Assembly: GCA_028710845.1 (NCBI GenBank)
Contig: JAQTTI010000018.1
Coordinates: forward strand, 1 to 15,128
Reading direction: 5' to 3'
DNA from: Candidatus Omnitrophota bacterium
GTDB lineage: Bacteria > Omnitrophota > Gorgyraeia > Gygaellales > Profunditerraquicolaceae
DNA: 15,128 nt
Numbering within the stretch: the first letter of the stretch is position 1; every line of letters begins with the position of its first letter. The position numbers and the translations under genes are program-made. The notes below the pieces were generated by a model, which was not told the DNA's origin, searched no databases, and was given only the letters and a program-made list of their open reading frames with translations. Shown piece by piece: positions 1 through 7,052 of this stretch.

Positions 1-2
1 TT

Positions 3-143
3 CCGCTCTACCTTTTCTATAACTATTTCATCAGCCAGATAAAATATATTGCTAACGAACTCAATAATTATTCCATCCAATTAATCGAAATTCTTTCGGA
101 AGAAAAAGAAAATAAAGTTAAAGAAAATGAAAATTTCCGGTAA
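3..143 (+). CDS. ExbB/TolQ/MotA-type proton channel protein, C-terminal fragment
   Basis: This is the last 46 codons of a gene that begins before the window, open in frame from base 3 to a TAA at 141-143. The visible residues (YNYFISQIKYIANELNNY, then a Lys/Glu-rich tail) match the end of the last transmembrane helix and the cytoplasmic tail of ExbB/TolQ/MotA proteins, where an 'AYNYF...I..I..E...' pattern is typical. Such proteins form the pentameric inner-membrane stator that uses the proton gradient to power outer-membrane transport or envelope maintenance. The gene overlaps the next one by 17 bases, and that gene is an ExbD-type partner, which strongly supports the assignment. The fragment cannot separate ExbB from TolQ. 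Confidence 0.7.
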   Translation, partial: PLYLFYNYFISQIKYIANELNNYSIQLIEILSEEKENKVKENENFR

Positions 144-546
144 ACGCAGCTATATGTTAAGCCTTGAATCAGTTGTGATGACTGATATCGTGCTGAACAT
201 GTTTATCTTCTTTTTTATATCCTTTAGCCTGCTTTATACCTTTGAGCCTTTCCGGGCGCAAAGATTGGATATAAAACTGCCTAAGGCCACGAATACAATC
301 CCTATGGGCGAAGAAGAGCAACTATCCATTACCTTGACTAATGAAGGGGCATTATATCTTGGCAAAGAATCGGTTACAATTAAAGACCTCAAAAGCATGA
401 TTTCCCTTAAGCATAAAAATAATCCCCGTCTTAGCGTAATCTTGCGCGCCGATAGACTCGTGCGATTTAAGCAGGTAGTAAACATTCTGGATATTTTGAG
501 CGGTTTGGGTATAACGCGGCTTAGTATTGCGGCTGCGCCGGAATAG
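127..546 (+). CDS. ExbD/TolR family proton-channel partner protein
   Basis: The 139-residue protein has the family layout: a short cytoplasmic N-terminus, one transmembrane helix at about residues 20-41, and a periplasmic domain of about 95 residues. The helix opens with MTD (Asp20), in the place of the conserved proton-carrying Asp of ExbD/TolR, followed by the very hydrophobic IVLNMFIFFFISF. The periplasmic part shows the usual beta-alpha pattern and ends with 'VVNILDILSGLGITRLSIAA', the ExbD C-terminal signature. With the upstream ExbB-type protein it should form a proton-driven motor that transmits energy to the outer membrane or periplasm. The start codon lies inside the upstream gene (17-base overlap), implying translational coupling. 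No TonB or TolA is visible here, so the ExbD/TolR choice is left open. Confidence 0.9.
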   Translation: MKISGKRSYMLSLESVVMTDIVLNMFIFFFISFSLLYTFEPFRAQRLDIKLPKATNTIPMGEEEQLSITLTNEGALYLGKESVTIKDLKSMISLKHKNNPRLSVILRADRLVRFKQVVNILDILSGLGITRLSIAAAPE

Positions 547-548
547 GG

Positions 549-878
549 CTAAATACCGGCTAGATTCAGATCAGTCAGGCGTTTGATTTTTAACCCGTTG
601 ACTCCGTCGTCATAATAAGTAACTGTTACCGGGTCGGATTGTAAGATATCAGAAAGAGAAATGGATTCAGTTCCTTTTTGTATAACCGAATCCATCGTAG
701 TTTTTAAATTGACTTCGTCGGGGTTAGTGCTGAATTCAGGGTAAAAGCGGACTGTAACGCTTGAGCTGACCCAGTCCAGGTCGACTACCGTTCCGGATAT
801 AGTTTTTTCTTTTATTGTTTCGGCCCTTAGATTGAGAGAAAAAAGGAAAATTGCTATTAGGAGAAATAATTTTTTCAT
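549..878 (-). CDS. Small exported protein of unknown function
   Basis: The gene encodes 109 residues. Residues 1-19 form a signal peptide (MKKLFLLIAIFLFSLNLRA, likely cut after the LRA), so the mature protein of about 90 residues is periplasmic or secreted. The mature part is all-beta in character: 'ISGTVVDLDWVSSSVTVRFY', a middle segment with 'TTMDSVIQKGTESISLSDI', and 'DPVTVTYYDDG'. This resembles small OB-fold-like exported proteins with the pattern G-x-V-x-x-V-D...isl-x-D-l...D-x-V-x-V-x-Y, but I do not recognise a named family. It converges on exbD with only two bases between the stops, and its start is 33 bases from the divergent AsmA-like gene. Upstream on the minus strand, AGAGG (891-895) is a possible ribosome site, and TATAAT (885-890) could be a -10 giving an almost leaderless mRNA. 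Confidence 0.75.
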   Translation of the reverse strand: MKKLFLLIAIFLFSLNLRAETIKEKTISGTVVDLDWVSSSVTVRFYPEFSTNPDEVNLKTTMDSVIQKGTESISLSDILQSDPVTVTYYDDGVNGLKIKRLTDLNLAGI

Positions 879-911
879 AAATTAATTATACCTCTAGAAA
901 ACAAAATTACC

Positions 912-1682
912 ATGAAAATCATAAAATATTTAATTTTTACGCTGGGGATTTTGTCCTTGATTATCATTATCCTGCTCGGCGGCACTTTTTATGCGGCAAA
1001 ACACCTCAGGTTAAAGGACATAATTGAGAAGGAAATAGAAGAGAGTCTGGGTATTAATGTCTCGATAGGAGAAATAGCTTATTCTCCGCTTTTGGCCCAT
1101 ATCTGGCTTAAACAGATTACCATCCATAACCCCGCCGGTTTTTCCGGAGATGAACTGGCTTATATCGAATACCTGCATTTTATTTTTGACCCTCTAGAGC
1201 TGATTGTCCGTAAAAAACCCAACATCTATCTGACGGCTGTTAATTTAAAGCGCCTGAATATCATTAAGAGCAAGGAAGGAAAAATAAATTTAAAAGAATT
1301 AATCCCGGTTAAAAACGGATCCAACCCCCAGAGTACCGGCTCTCCTTCGAATCCTTTTTATTTTGATGTTTTGGTTCTAAGTATCGGAGAAGTCAGATAT
1401 ACCGATGAGAACGCGCATCCCCGCAAAGAAGTAAAATATAATATTGGCATCAAAGATGCCGCCTTTGTAGGATTAACTGACGAAAATGCCGTAGTAAAGA
1501 TGATTGTTTATAAAGCGATACAGAATACAGACATAGGCAAGCTGATTAACCTGACTGTAGTTCCCGTTTTTTCAGCGATTAGCAACACAGTAGATTCAGC
1601 CTGGAGCACAGCTAAAATCGGTTCAAAGGGAATCTGGGAAATCGGAACATTGCCCCTAAAACTTATTTTAGGCGGTAATTAA
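912..1682 (+). CDS. AsmA-like envelope protein (short form)
   Basis: This 256-residue protein has an N-terminal transmembrane helix at about residues 5-29 and then the start of an AsmA-type module: 'LGINVSIGEIAYSPLLAHIWLKQITIHNPAGFSG', followed by a segment on the locally encoded 'region of influence' and 'GKINLKELIPV'. The order 'G..V.IG.I..s.......l..i.i.NP.GFSG' is characteristic of AsmA/DUF748-type proteins, which are anchored in the inner membrane and project a beta-taco groove into the periplasm, often linked to phospholipid movement to the outer membrane. Full AsmA proteins are far longer, so this is a one-module form. The C-terminal 70 residues (about 185-256) are amphipathic and unlike the usual AsmA C-domain. 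It diverges from the small exported protein. No clear Shine-Dalgarno site precedes the ATG. Confidence 0.75.
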   Translation: MKIIKYLIFTLGILSLIIIILLGGTFYAAKHLRLKDIIEKEIEESLGINVSIGEIAYSPLLAHIWLKQITIHNPAGFSGDELAYIEYLHFIFDPLELIVRKKPNIYLTAVNLKRLNIIKSKEGKINLKELIPVKNGSNPQSTGSPSNPFYFDVLVLSIGEVRYTDENAHPRKEVKYNIGIKDAAFVGLTDENAVVKMIVYKAIQNTDIGKLINLTVVPVFSAISNTVDSAWSTAKIGSKGIWEIGTLPLKLILGGN

Positions 1683-1698
1683 TTAAGGATATCTTTTT

Positions 1699-1745
1699 AG
1701 GCAGGCTCCGTTAGGCTTTTTTGACAAGCTGCGGAGCTTGTCTTT
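1699..1745 (+). promoter_or_regulatory. Leader with two mutually exclusive hairpins before the P-type ATPase
   Basis: A perfect 8-bp inverted repeat (GACAAGCT 1723-1730, AGCTTGTC 1735-1742, GCGG loop) is followed by TTTAAAT. The right half of this hairpin can also pair with 1699-1710: AGGCAGGCTCCG against CGGAGCTTGTCT (1732-1743) gives 12 pairs, two of them G-U. The two structures exclude each other. TTGACA (1721-1726) overlaps the repeat and lies 17 bases before a weak TTAAAT -10 (1744-1749), so a promoter with a dyad operator in its spacer is another reading. A plain terminator for the AsmA-like gene is the simplest alternative. Confidence 0.45.
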
Positions 1746-1760
1746 AAATAAGGATAATTT

Positions 1761-4319
1761 ATGGAACTTAATAAAGAAAACCTTAACCCTATCTCCGGAC
1801 TTAGCGAGAAGTCAGCTTTAGAGCGGTTGAAAAAATACGGCTACAACGAAATTCCTTCCCAGAAAAAACGTAATATCTTCCTTATATTTTTTAGCGTAGT
1901 TAAAGAACCGATGCTGCTTTTATTAATCGGAAGCGGTTTGATATATTTATTTTTAGGTGAAACTTCCGATGCCCTGATGTTGCTTACTTTTGTCTTTGTT
2001 GTAATTACCATTACTTTTTACCAGGAAAGAAAAACGGAACGGACCCTTGAAGCTTTACGCGACCTTTCTAGTCCCAGGGCCCTGGTAATCCGCGACGGGA
2101 CGCAAAAAAGGATTGCCGGCCGCCAAGTGGTTATGGATGATATCATCATACTTAGAGAAGGTGACCGTGTCCCTGCCGATGCTCTAGTTTTATCCTGTTC
2201 CAATCTGTTGATCGATGAATCTTTATTAACAGGTGAGTCTATGGCTGTGCGAAAATCGGAACATAACGGCGAGGATTTGATTAGAAAGCCGGGCGGCGAT
2301 GATCTGCCTTTTGTGTATTCCGGCACCTTGGTTGTGCAGGGATGGGGCATTGCAAAAGTAAGCTCCATAGGCATTCAAACCGAAATGGGCAAAATTGGCC
2401 GGGCTTTAAGTAATATATGCCCGGAGGATACTTTATTACAAAAAGAGATCAGAAAGATCGTCCGTAATTTTTCCATTATCGGGTTATCGCTTTGTATTTT
2501 GGTTACGGTAATTTACGGTTTGTCGCGTAGCGATTGGGTTAATGGGATTCTTTCCGGTTTGACCCTGAGCATGGCAATGCTTCCGGAAGAGTTTCCGGTA
2601 GTTTTAGTTATTTTTCTTACCCTGGGAGCCTGGAGAATCTCTAAAAGTAAAGTTCTTACCAGGCGTGCTCCGGCTATAGAGACTTTGGGTGCCGCCACAG
2701 TTTTATGTACCGATAAAACAGGTACGCTTACTTTAAACGCAATGCATTTAACCTCTCTTTGTGTAAACGGAACCTATTATGATATTGAATCTAAAAAGTC
2801 TGATATTTTGCCGGAAACAGTGCACGACTTAATTGAATATGGTATTTTAGCCAGCCAAAAGGACCCGTTTGATCCGATAGAAAAAGAAGTCAAACGTTTA
2901 GGCGAATTTTATTTATCCGGTTCTGAGCACATCCATAATAACTGGAAGATTGTCAAGGAGTATCCTTTATCAAGAGAGTTGTTTGCTTTGTCCCATGTCT
3001 GGGAATCTCCGGATAAACAAAATTATATTATTGCAGCAAAAGGCGCTCCCGAAGCCATTGCCGATCTTTGCCATTTTAATCCAGACCAGCAGTCGGAGTT
3101 ATCAAGGTGTATCGAAGATATGGCCGCCCGGGGACTACGAATTTTGGGGGTGGCCAGGGCTGTATTTAAGAAAAAAGAGCTTCCGGACCTGCAGCATGAT
3201 TTTGTTTTTAATTTTGTAGGGCTGTTAGGGTTTATTGATCCGGTCAGGCCAGCGGTCCCGGGTTCTATCCAGGAGGCTTATGAAGCAGGGATGCGCGTAG
3301 TTATGATTACCGGGGATTACCCCGGCACTGCTATTAACATTGCCAAAGAAATAGGTTTGAAAAACCCCGAAGTTTATATAACCGGCCAGGAATTAGAAAG
3401 AATGAGCCAGGCAGAACTGAGTAAAAAAATAAGTACGGTTAATCTGTTTGCCCGGGTAGTCCCTGAACAAAAATTTTTTATAGTCAATGCCCTTAAAGCT
3501 AATAGGGAAATTGTGGCCATGACCGGAGACGGGGTTAATGACGCTCCGGCATTAAAATCAGCCCATATCGGTATAGCAATGGGAGAAAGAGGCACTGATG
3601 TCGCCCGCGAAGCCTCAGCCTTGGTCTTGCTCAATGACGACTTCTCTTCGATAGTGCAGGCGGTGAAAATCGGAAGAAGGGTCTTTGAAAATTTAAAAAA
3701 GGCCATTGCTTATATTTTTGCGATCCATGTGCCAATTGCCGGGATGTCGTTTTTACCGATTTTGTTCAATCTGCCCCTGGTATTGTTGCCGGCACACATA
3801 GCTTTTTTAGAACTGATTATTGATCCGGCATGTTCGACGGTTTTTGAAGCCTGCCCGGAAGAGAAAAATATTATGAAGAAGCCGCCGCGGGATTTAAGAG
3901 AATCTTTATTTGGCAGGAAGTCTTTTACTTTCAGCCTTCTTCAGGGGCTTGGCATATTAACCGTAGTTCTTTCAGTATATATACTGGCGTTATATTTAAA
4001 CAAGGGAGAGCTTATTGCGCGCACCCTGTCTTTTGCTACTCTGGTATTTGCAAATGTAATGTTAATTATAACCAACCTTTCCTGGTCTAAGAATATATCC
4101 GGTATCGTTAAAACAAAGAATAAGGCATTGTGGCTGGTTGTCCTTACGGCAATAGGGGCATTATTACTGGTCATCTATGTTCCGCAGCTTAGAGGGCTTT
4201 TTCATTTTTCGACTTTATCGTTTTTTGATATATCAATTGCTTTTATAAGCGGTATTGCCAGCTTATTATGGTTTGAGGGTTTTAAATTAATCAAAAGAAA
4301 GGCTAAAACAAGTTTTTAA
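1761..4319 (+). CDS. P2-type cation-transporting P-type ATPase
   Basis: The 852-residue protein has the full P-type ATPase set in order. The N-terminal cation-ATPase domain comes first. TGES (157-160) is the actuator loop. PEEFP (275-279) is in helix M4. DKTGT follows, with the phosphorylated Asp318, then KGAPE (from Lys427) in the nucleotide domain, TGD (517-519) and TGDGVND (588-594), and finally six C-terminal membrane helices. The size is usual for the family and there are no N-terminal metal-binding CxxC or His-rich repeats, so a CopA/ZntA heavy-metal pump is unlikely. It sits closest to Ca2+/Mn2+-like P2 ATPases. In M6 the segment 'ELIIDPACS' keeps the Asp of the Ca2+ site, but M5 reads 'IHVPIAG' where SERCA has Asn and Glu, so the ion is uncertain. 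AAGGA at 1750-1754 is the ribosome site, six bases before the ATG. Confidence 0.93.
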   Translation: MELNKENLNPISGLSEKSALERLKKYGYNEIPSQKKRNIFLIFFSVVKEPMLLLLIGSGLIYLFLGETSDALMLLTFVFVVITITFYQERKTERTLEALRDLSSPRALVIRDGTQKRIAGRQVVMDDIIILREGDRVPADALVLSCSNLLIDESLLTGESMAVRKSEHNGEDLIRKPGGDDLPFVYSGTLVVQGWGIAKVSSIGIQTEMGKIGRALSNICPEDTLLQKEIRKIVRNFSIIGLSLCILVTVIYGLSRSDWVNGILSGLTLSMAMLPEEFPVVLVIFLTLGAWRISKSKVLTRRAPAIETLGAATVLCTDKTGTLTLNAMHLTSLCVNGTYYDIESKKSDILPETVHDLIEYGILASQKDPFDPIEKEVKRLGEFYLSGSEHIHNNWKIVKEYPLSRELFALSHVWESPDKQNYIIAAKGAPEAIADLCHFNPDQQSELSRCIEDMAARGLRILGVARAVFKKKELPDLQHDFVFNFVGLLGFIDPVRPAVPGSIQEAYEAGMRVVMITGDYPGTAINIAKEIGLKNPEVYITGQELERMSQAELSKKISTVNLFARVVPEQKFFIVNALKANREIVAMTGDGVNDAPALKSAHIGIAMGERGTDVAREASALVLLNDDFSSIVQAVKIGRRVFENLKKAIAYIFAIHVPIAGMSFLPILFNLPLVLLPAHIAFLELIIDPACSTVFEACPEEKNIMKKPPRDLRESLFGRKSFTFSLLQGLGILTVVLSVYILALYLNKGELIARTLSFATLVFANVMLIITNLSWSKNISGIVKTKNKALWLVVLTAIGALLLVIYVPQLRGLFHFSTLSFFDISIAFISGIASLLWFEGFKLIKRKAKTSF

Positions 4320-4380
4320 TTTACCGTCGATGAGCCAGTCGATTTTATTGACATTATACCTTTACTCTAAATAGTATTTT

Positions 4381-5889
4381 ATGCTGCCTAAAAAGACAAA
4401 GATATTTGCCGAACTGTTAATCCTTTTACTGCTCTTTGCCCTGTTCGTATTCGTCGCCAGGGATAAGATCGCCGCATTTTTTTATAACCGCGGGTGCAGT
4501 AATTACGAGTCAGGATATTACAAGGAGGCAATAATTAATTTTAACAATTCGCTTAAGTTTAACCCTATGGTAAGTAAAACACATTATAGCCTGGGTAATA
4601 CTTATGACCTGGATAACCAGGAAGAAAAAGCCGTAGAGGAATACAAAAAAGCAATTAAGATAGAACCTCATTTTCTCTGGGGCTATGAAGCTTTATTCGA
4701 AATTTACCTTCGTCAGGGGGCTTTTGCCCAGGCCAATGCCCTGCTAAAAGATGCCGAAAACAACCTGGCGGATAAGGATAAATTTAAAGACCTGGTAAAC
4801 CTTAATTCCTTTAAGCAGGCCTCTTATTATATAAACAAGGGTATCAATGCTTTTCTGGAAGGCAATAAACCAAAGGGTTACGAACATTTAAATATCGCCC
4901 TTAAGATCAACCCGGATTTTGTGCTTACCTGTTATTCGCTGGGGTATTTTTATTATATTGATTCTCGCTATGACCAGGCGCTGGAAATGCTAAAAAGAGC
5001 AAACGAGCTTGATGGTAATTTTCTTTTTACCCATAAGCTAATGGGTGATATCTATTTTTCTAAAAAAGATTTTAACAATGCGATCGAAGAGTATAAGAAA
5101 GCGTTATTAAACAATGACCGGGACCCGGTCATCCTTAATAATTTGGGGCTTTCTTTTATGAATATCGAGAAATATCAGGAAGGCGTAGAATTCCTGGAAA
5201 AAGCAGTTAAAATATCTCCGCAAAACTTAAATTTCAGGTACAGCCTGGCCAGCCTTTACCGTGATCTTGGAAGGACGCAGGAAAGTGTAGCAGAATATAG
5301 AAAAATAATCGAAACCAAACCGGATTTTCCGAATATATACAATGACCTTGCCGACATTGAAAAATCCAAAGGCAATATTAAAGAGGCATTGGAAGGATAT
5401 CAGCAAGAAATTAAAATCTGCGAAAAAAAACTGCTGGCCAACCCTAATGACCCGATGCTTTTAAATAATACCGCTTATGCTTATAACGGCCTCGGTGAAT
5501 TTCAGAAAGCCAAAGGATTAATTGACCAGGTCCTGAAAGTTAAACCAGATTACCGGGAGGCTCAGCTAACTTTAGCTAGAATTCAAAGAAACCTCGGTGA
5601 ATATGAGGATTCCTTGGCCAGCCTTGAGAAAGCCAAGAAGCTCTCAAGCCAGAAACAGGTTTTTATCGAACAAAAAATCGAGGACCTGAAGGAAGAATTT
5701 AAAGTAATCAGCAGGGAGAAGATAAATCTTCAACCGTTTGAGACGGTATATCTGAAAAACGGGCGAAGCTTTGAGGGGATTATCGTCGGCCAAAACGAAG
5801 ATAGGATAATTTTGCAAATAAATATAGGAAATTCTATTGGGAACATTATGTTATCCAAAAAAGATATCGAACGGATAGCCAAAAAATAA
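4381..5889 (+). CDS. Membrane-anchored TPR protein with C-terminal SH3/Sm-like domain
   Basis: The 502-residue protein begins with a signal anchor (about residues 8-27), followed by roughly ten tetratricopeptide repeats from about residue 33 to 430. Repeats such as 'AVEEYKKAIKIEPHF', 'AIEEYKKALLNNDRD' and 'GVEFLEKAVKISPQN' carry the canonical Ala/Gly/Pro spacing. After a charged linker, the last 50 residues ('VYLKNGRSFEGIIVGQNEDRIIL' in part, ending in 'KKDIERIAKK') match the small beta-barrel module 'v.LknGr.~.G.vv....d.i.l....g.......~~I..I', seen attached to TPR or coiled-coil proteins in Planctomycetes and Omnitrophota. It is probably a periplasmic scaffold or assembly factor. No enzymatic domain is visible. 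No Shine-Dalgarno sequence is apparent; TTGACA at 4348-4353 is a possible -35 but lacks a good -10. Confidence 0.85.
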   Translation: MLPKKTKIFAELLILLLLFALFVFVARDKIAAFFYNRGCSNYESGYYKEAIINFNNSLKFNPMVSKTHYSLGNTYDLDNQEEKAVEEYKKAIKIEPHFLWGYEALFEIYLRQGAFAQANALLKDAENNLADKDKFKDLVNLNSFKQASYYINKGINAFLEGNKPKGYEHLNIALKINPDFVLTCYSLGYFYYIDSRYDQALEMLKRANELDGNFLFTHKLMGDIYFSKKDFNNAIEEYKKALLNNDRDPVILNNLGLSFMNIEKYQEGVEFLEKAVKISPQNLNFRYSLASLYRDLGRTQESVAEYRKIIETKPDFPNIYNDLADIEKSKGNIKEALEGYQQEIKICEKKLLANPNDPMLLNNTAYAYNGLGEFQKAKGLIDQVLKVKPDYREAQLTLARIQRNLGEYEDSLASLEKAKKLSSQKQVFIEQKIEDLKEEFKVISREKINLQPFETVYLKNGRSFEGIIVGQNEDRIILQINIGNSIGNIMLSKKDIERIAKK

Positions 5890-5926
5890 ATTAAAATGCT
5901 CTCCTTTAATTCACTATTCCAATAAT

Positions 5927-6826
5927 ATGAAGATCAGAATCCTGATTGTTTGTATAATCTGCCTAGCAGCAAGTTTATTTTCAATAAAAATTTATAAGGA
6001 CAATTTGGTTATTGCCAAGCATAAGTTTTTCTTAAACAAGAAAAAGGAAGCTTGGCTCAAGCTGGAAAAGAGCCTGGAGACAAAATTAAATAATTTTAAA
6101 GGCCAGGTCGGTTTAGTAGTCGAAGACCTGGATACGGGATGGGTAATCGCTTTTAACGAGAATATGCTTGTTCCATCGGCAAGCCTGGTGAAAGTTCCGA
6201 TCATGCTTTCTTATTTTTATGCCGCCGAGGAAGGAAAAATAAAGCTCGATGATAATATAAAATTCAGGTCATTTGAAAAATTGCCCGATAAGCTTTCGGC
6301 TAAATCCGGATTTATCGTAGAAGAACTTTTTAGCCCGATGATTACGCTAAGCGATAATTCGGCAACCAACGCATTAATTGATTTCCTGGGGTTCGATGCA
6401 TTAAACGGGTATTTTAAAAAAATGGGTTTAAAAAACACAAACCTTTCCAGGAAGATGCTGGATTTTAAAAGCAGAAGCAAGGGGATCGAAAACTATACAA
6501 CTGCTTATGACATGGCATATATCCTGGACAAGCTTTATCGAAGGCAATTTCTAAGCCAGGATGTGTCTGAAAAGTGCCTTATACTCTTGAACCAGCAGAA
6601 AATTAATGACCGTATCCCGAGGAAGCTACCCAAGGAGGATGTATCAGTTGCCCATAAAACCGGCCTGGAAAGGCATATCTGTCATGATGCGGGTATAGTT
6701 TATACCCAGAAAGGTAATTTTTTAATCTGTGTGCTGGTTAAACACGGGAATAAGTTTTCTAAGACCGCTAAAAAATTTATTGCCGATACAGCACTGTCAG
6801 TTTACGACTGCTACAAAAACCTTTAA
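5927..6826 (+). CDS. Class A beta-lactamase-fold serine hydrolase, membrane anchored
   Basis: This 299-residue protein has an N-terminal signal anchor (about residues 3-22) and a class A penicillin-recognising fold. Ser86-Leu-Val-Lys89 is the SxxK nucleophile motif, Ser142-Asp-Asn144 is the SDN motif, and Lys244-Thr-Gly246 is the KTG motif, in correct order and spacing. It acts on the periplasmic side. The omega-loop region after the SDN motif reads 'RKMLDFKSRSKGIENYTTA', without the ExxLN motif whose Glu166 activates the deacylating water in true class A beta-lactamases. From family knowledge this favours a peptidoglycan or D-peptide hydrolase, or a penicillin-binding protein with little lactamase activity, over resistance. 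It lies 37 bases after the TPR gene and may share its transcript. A Cys four residues from the end (DCYKNL) is unusual but not explained. Confidence 0.88.
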   Translation: MKIRILIVCIICLAASLFSIKIYKDNLVIAKHKFFLNKKKEAWLKLEKSLETKLNNFKGQVGLVVEDLDTGWVIAFNENMLVPSASLVKVPIMLSYFYAAEEGKIKLDDNIKFRSFEKLPDKLSAKSGFIVEELFSPMITLSDNSATNALIDFLGFDALNGYFKKMGLKNTNLSRKMLDFKSRSKGIENYTTAYDMAYILDKLYRRQFLSQDVSEKCLILLNQQKINDRIPRKLPKEDVSVAHKTGLERHICHDAGIVYTQKGNFLICVLVKHGNKFSKTAKKFIADTALSVYDCYKNL

Positions 6827-6856
6827 TAAACTGTTTTAATACAATTTATTCTTTTA

Positions 6857-6884
6857 TTGCATTAAAATTTTGCAATGGTATAAT
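6857..6884 (+). promoter_or_regulatory. Extended -10 promoter for the short peptide and radical SAM gene
   Basis: TTGCAT (6857-6862), a 16-base spacer and a perfect TATAAT (6879-6884), with TG one base before the -10 (TGGTATAAT), form a strong sigma-70-type promoter. The expected start of transcription is near 6891, at the Shine-Dalgarno sequence itself, so the leader would be very short. The same -35/16/TGG/-10 design recurs at 8545-8572 and 15066-15093. Confidence 0.75.
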
Positions 6885-6890
6885 TTTTTC

Positions 6891-6898
6891 AGGAGGTG
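6891..6898 (+). promoter_or_regulatory. Full Shine-Dalgarno sequence that sets the start at 6905
   Basis: AGGAGGTG is a complete match to the anti-Shine-Dalgarno and lies eight bases (from AGGAGG) before the ATG at 6905. It is the only full-length site in the window; most neighbouring genes have none. It argues that the short ORF behind it is truly and strongly translated. Confidence 0.85.
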
Positions 6899-6904
6899 TT
6901 ACTA

Positions 6905-6988
6905 ATGAAAATTAAAAAAGTTAATAAAACCGCTAAAGGCAAAAAAAAGCTTTCTCGTTATTGCCGCTCAGGCAGGGTTTTGTGGTAA
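6905..6988 (+). CDS. Short basic Cys-containing peptide, candidate RiPP precursor
   Basis: The ORF encodes 27 residues: a lysine-rich start (MKIKKVNKTAKGKKK) and LSRYCRSGRVLW. It follows a strong promoter and a complete Shine-Dalgarno site and lies 64 bases before a radical SAM/SPASM enzyme with an N-terminal PqqD-like segment, the usual layout of a ribosomally made, post-translationally modified peptide. The sequence has an A8 run at 6941-6948. If one A is absent or skipped (+1), the same lysine-rich start continues as SFLVIAAQAGFCGKI and ends at a TAA at 7014-7016, giving 36 residues rich in Gly, Ala and Val with a single Cys. That version looks more like a leader plus core peptide. I do not recognise either version as a named precursor family. 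That the ORF is expressed is well supported; its function and exact C-terminus are inferred. Confidence 0.6.
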   Translation: MKIKKVNKTAKGKKKLSRYCRSGRVLW

Positions 6989-7052
6989 GATTTTAGTAAA
7001 ACCCGTCAAGGTTTAATACCCAGATCAAAGCTAAGCTAGGGGCCAAACTATC

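Noticed and set aside
4327..4344. Direct repeat GTCGAT twice, 12 bases apart
   Set aside because: Too short and only two copies; no link to a known operator.
4330..4374. Short ORF of 14 codons between the ATPase and TPR genes
   Set aside because: No ribosome site, no distinctive residues, and of a length expected by chance.
4348..4377. TTGACA before the TPR gene with TAGTAT as a -10
   Set aside because: Only four of six -10 bases match with an 18-base spacer, and transcription would begin at or after the ATG.
6943..6996. Programmed -1 frameshift at A AAA AAG as in dnaX
   Set aside because: The -1 frame closes after 15 more codons with an unremarkable sequence, and no strong stem-loop follows; the +1 (one A fewer) reading is more protein-like.
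6999..7014. Small stem AAACC/GGTTT after the peptide gene as a terminator
   Set aside because: Only five weak pairs and no U-tract.
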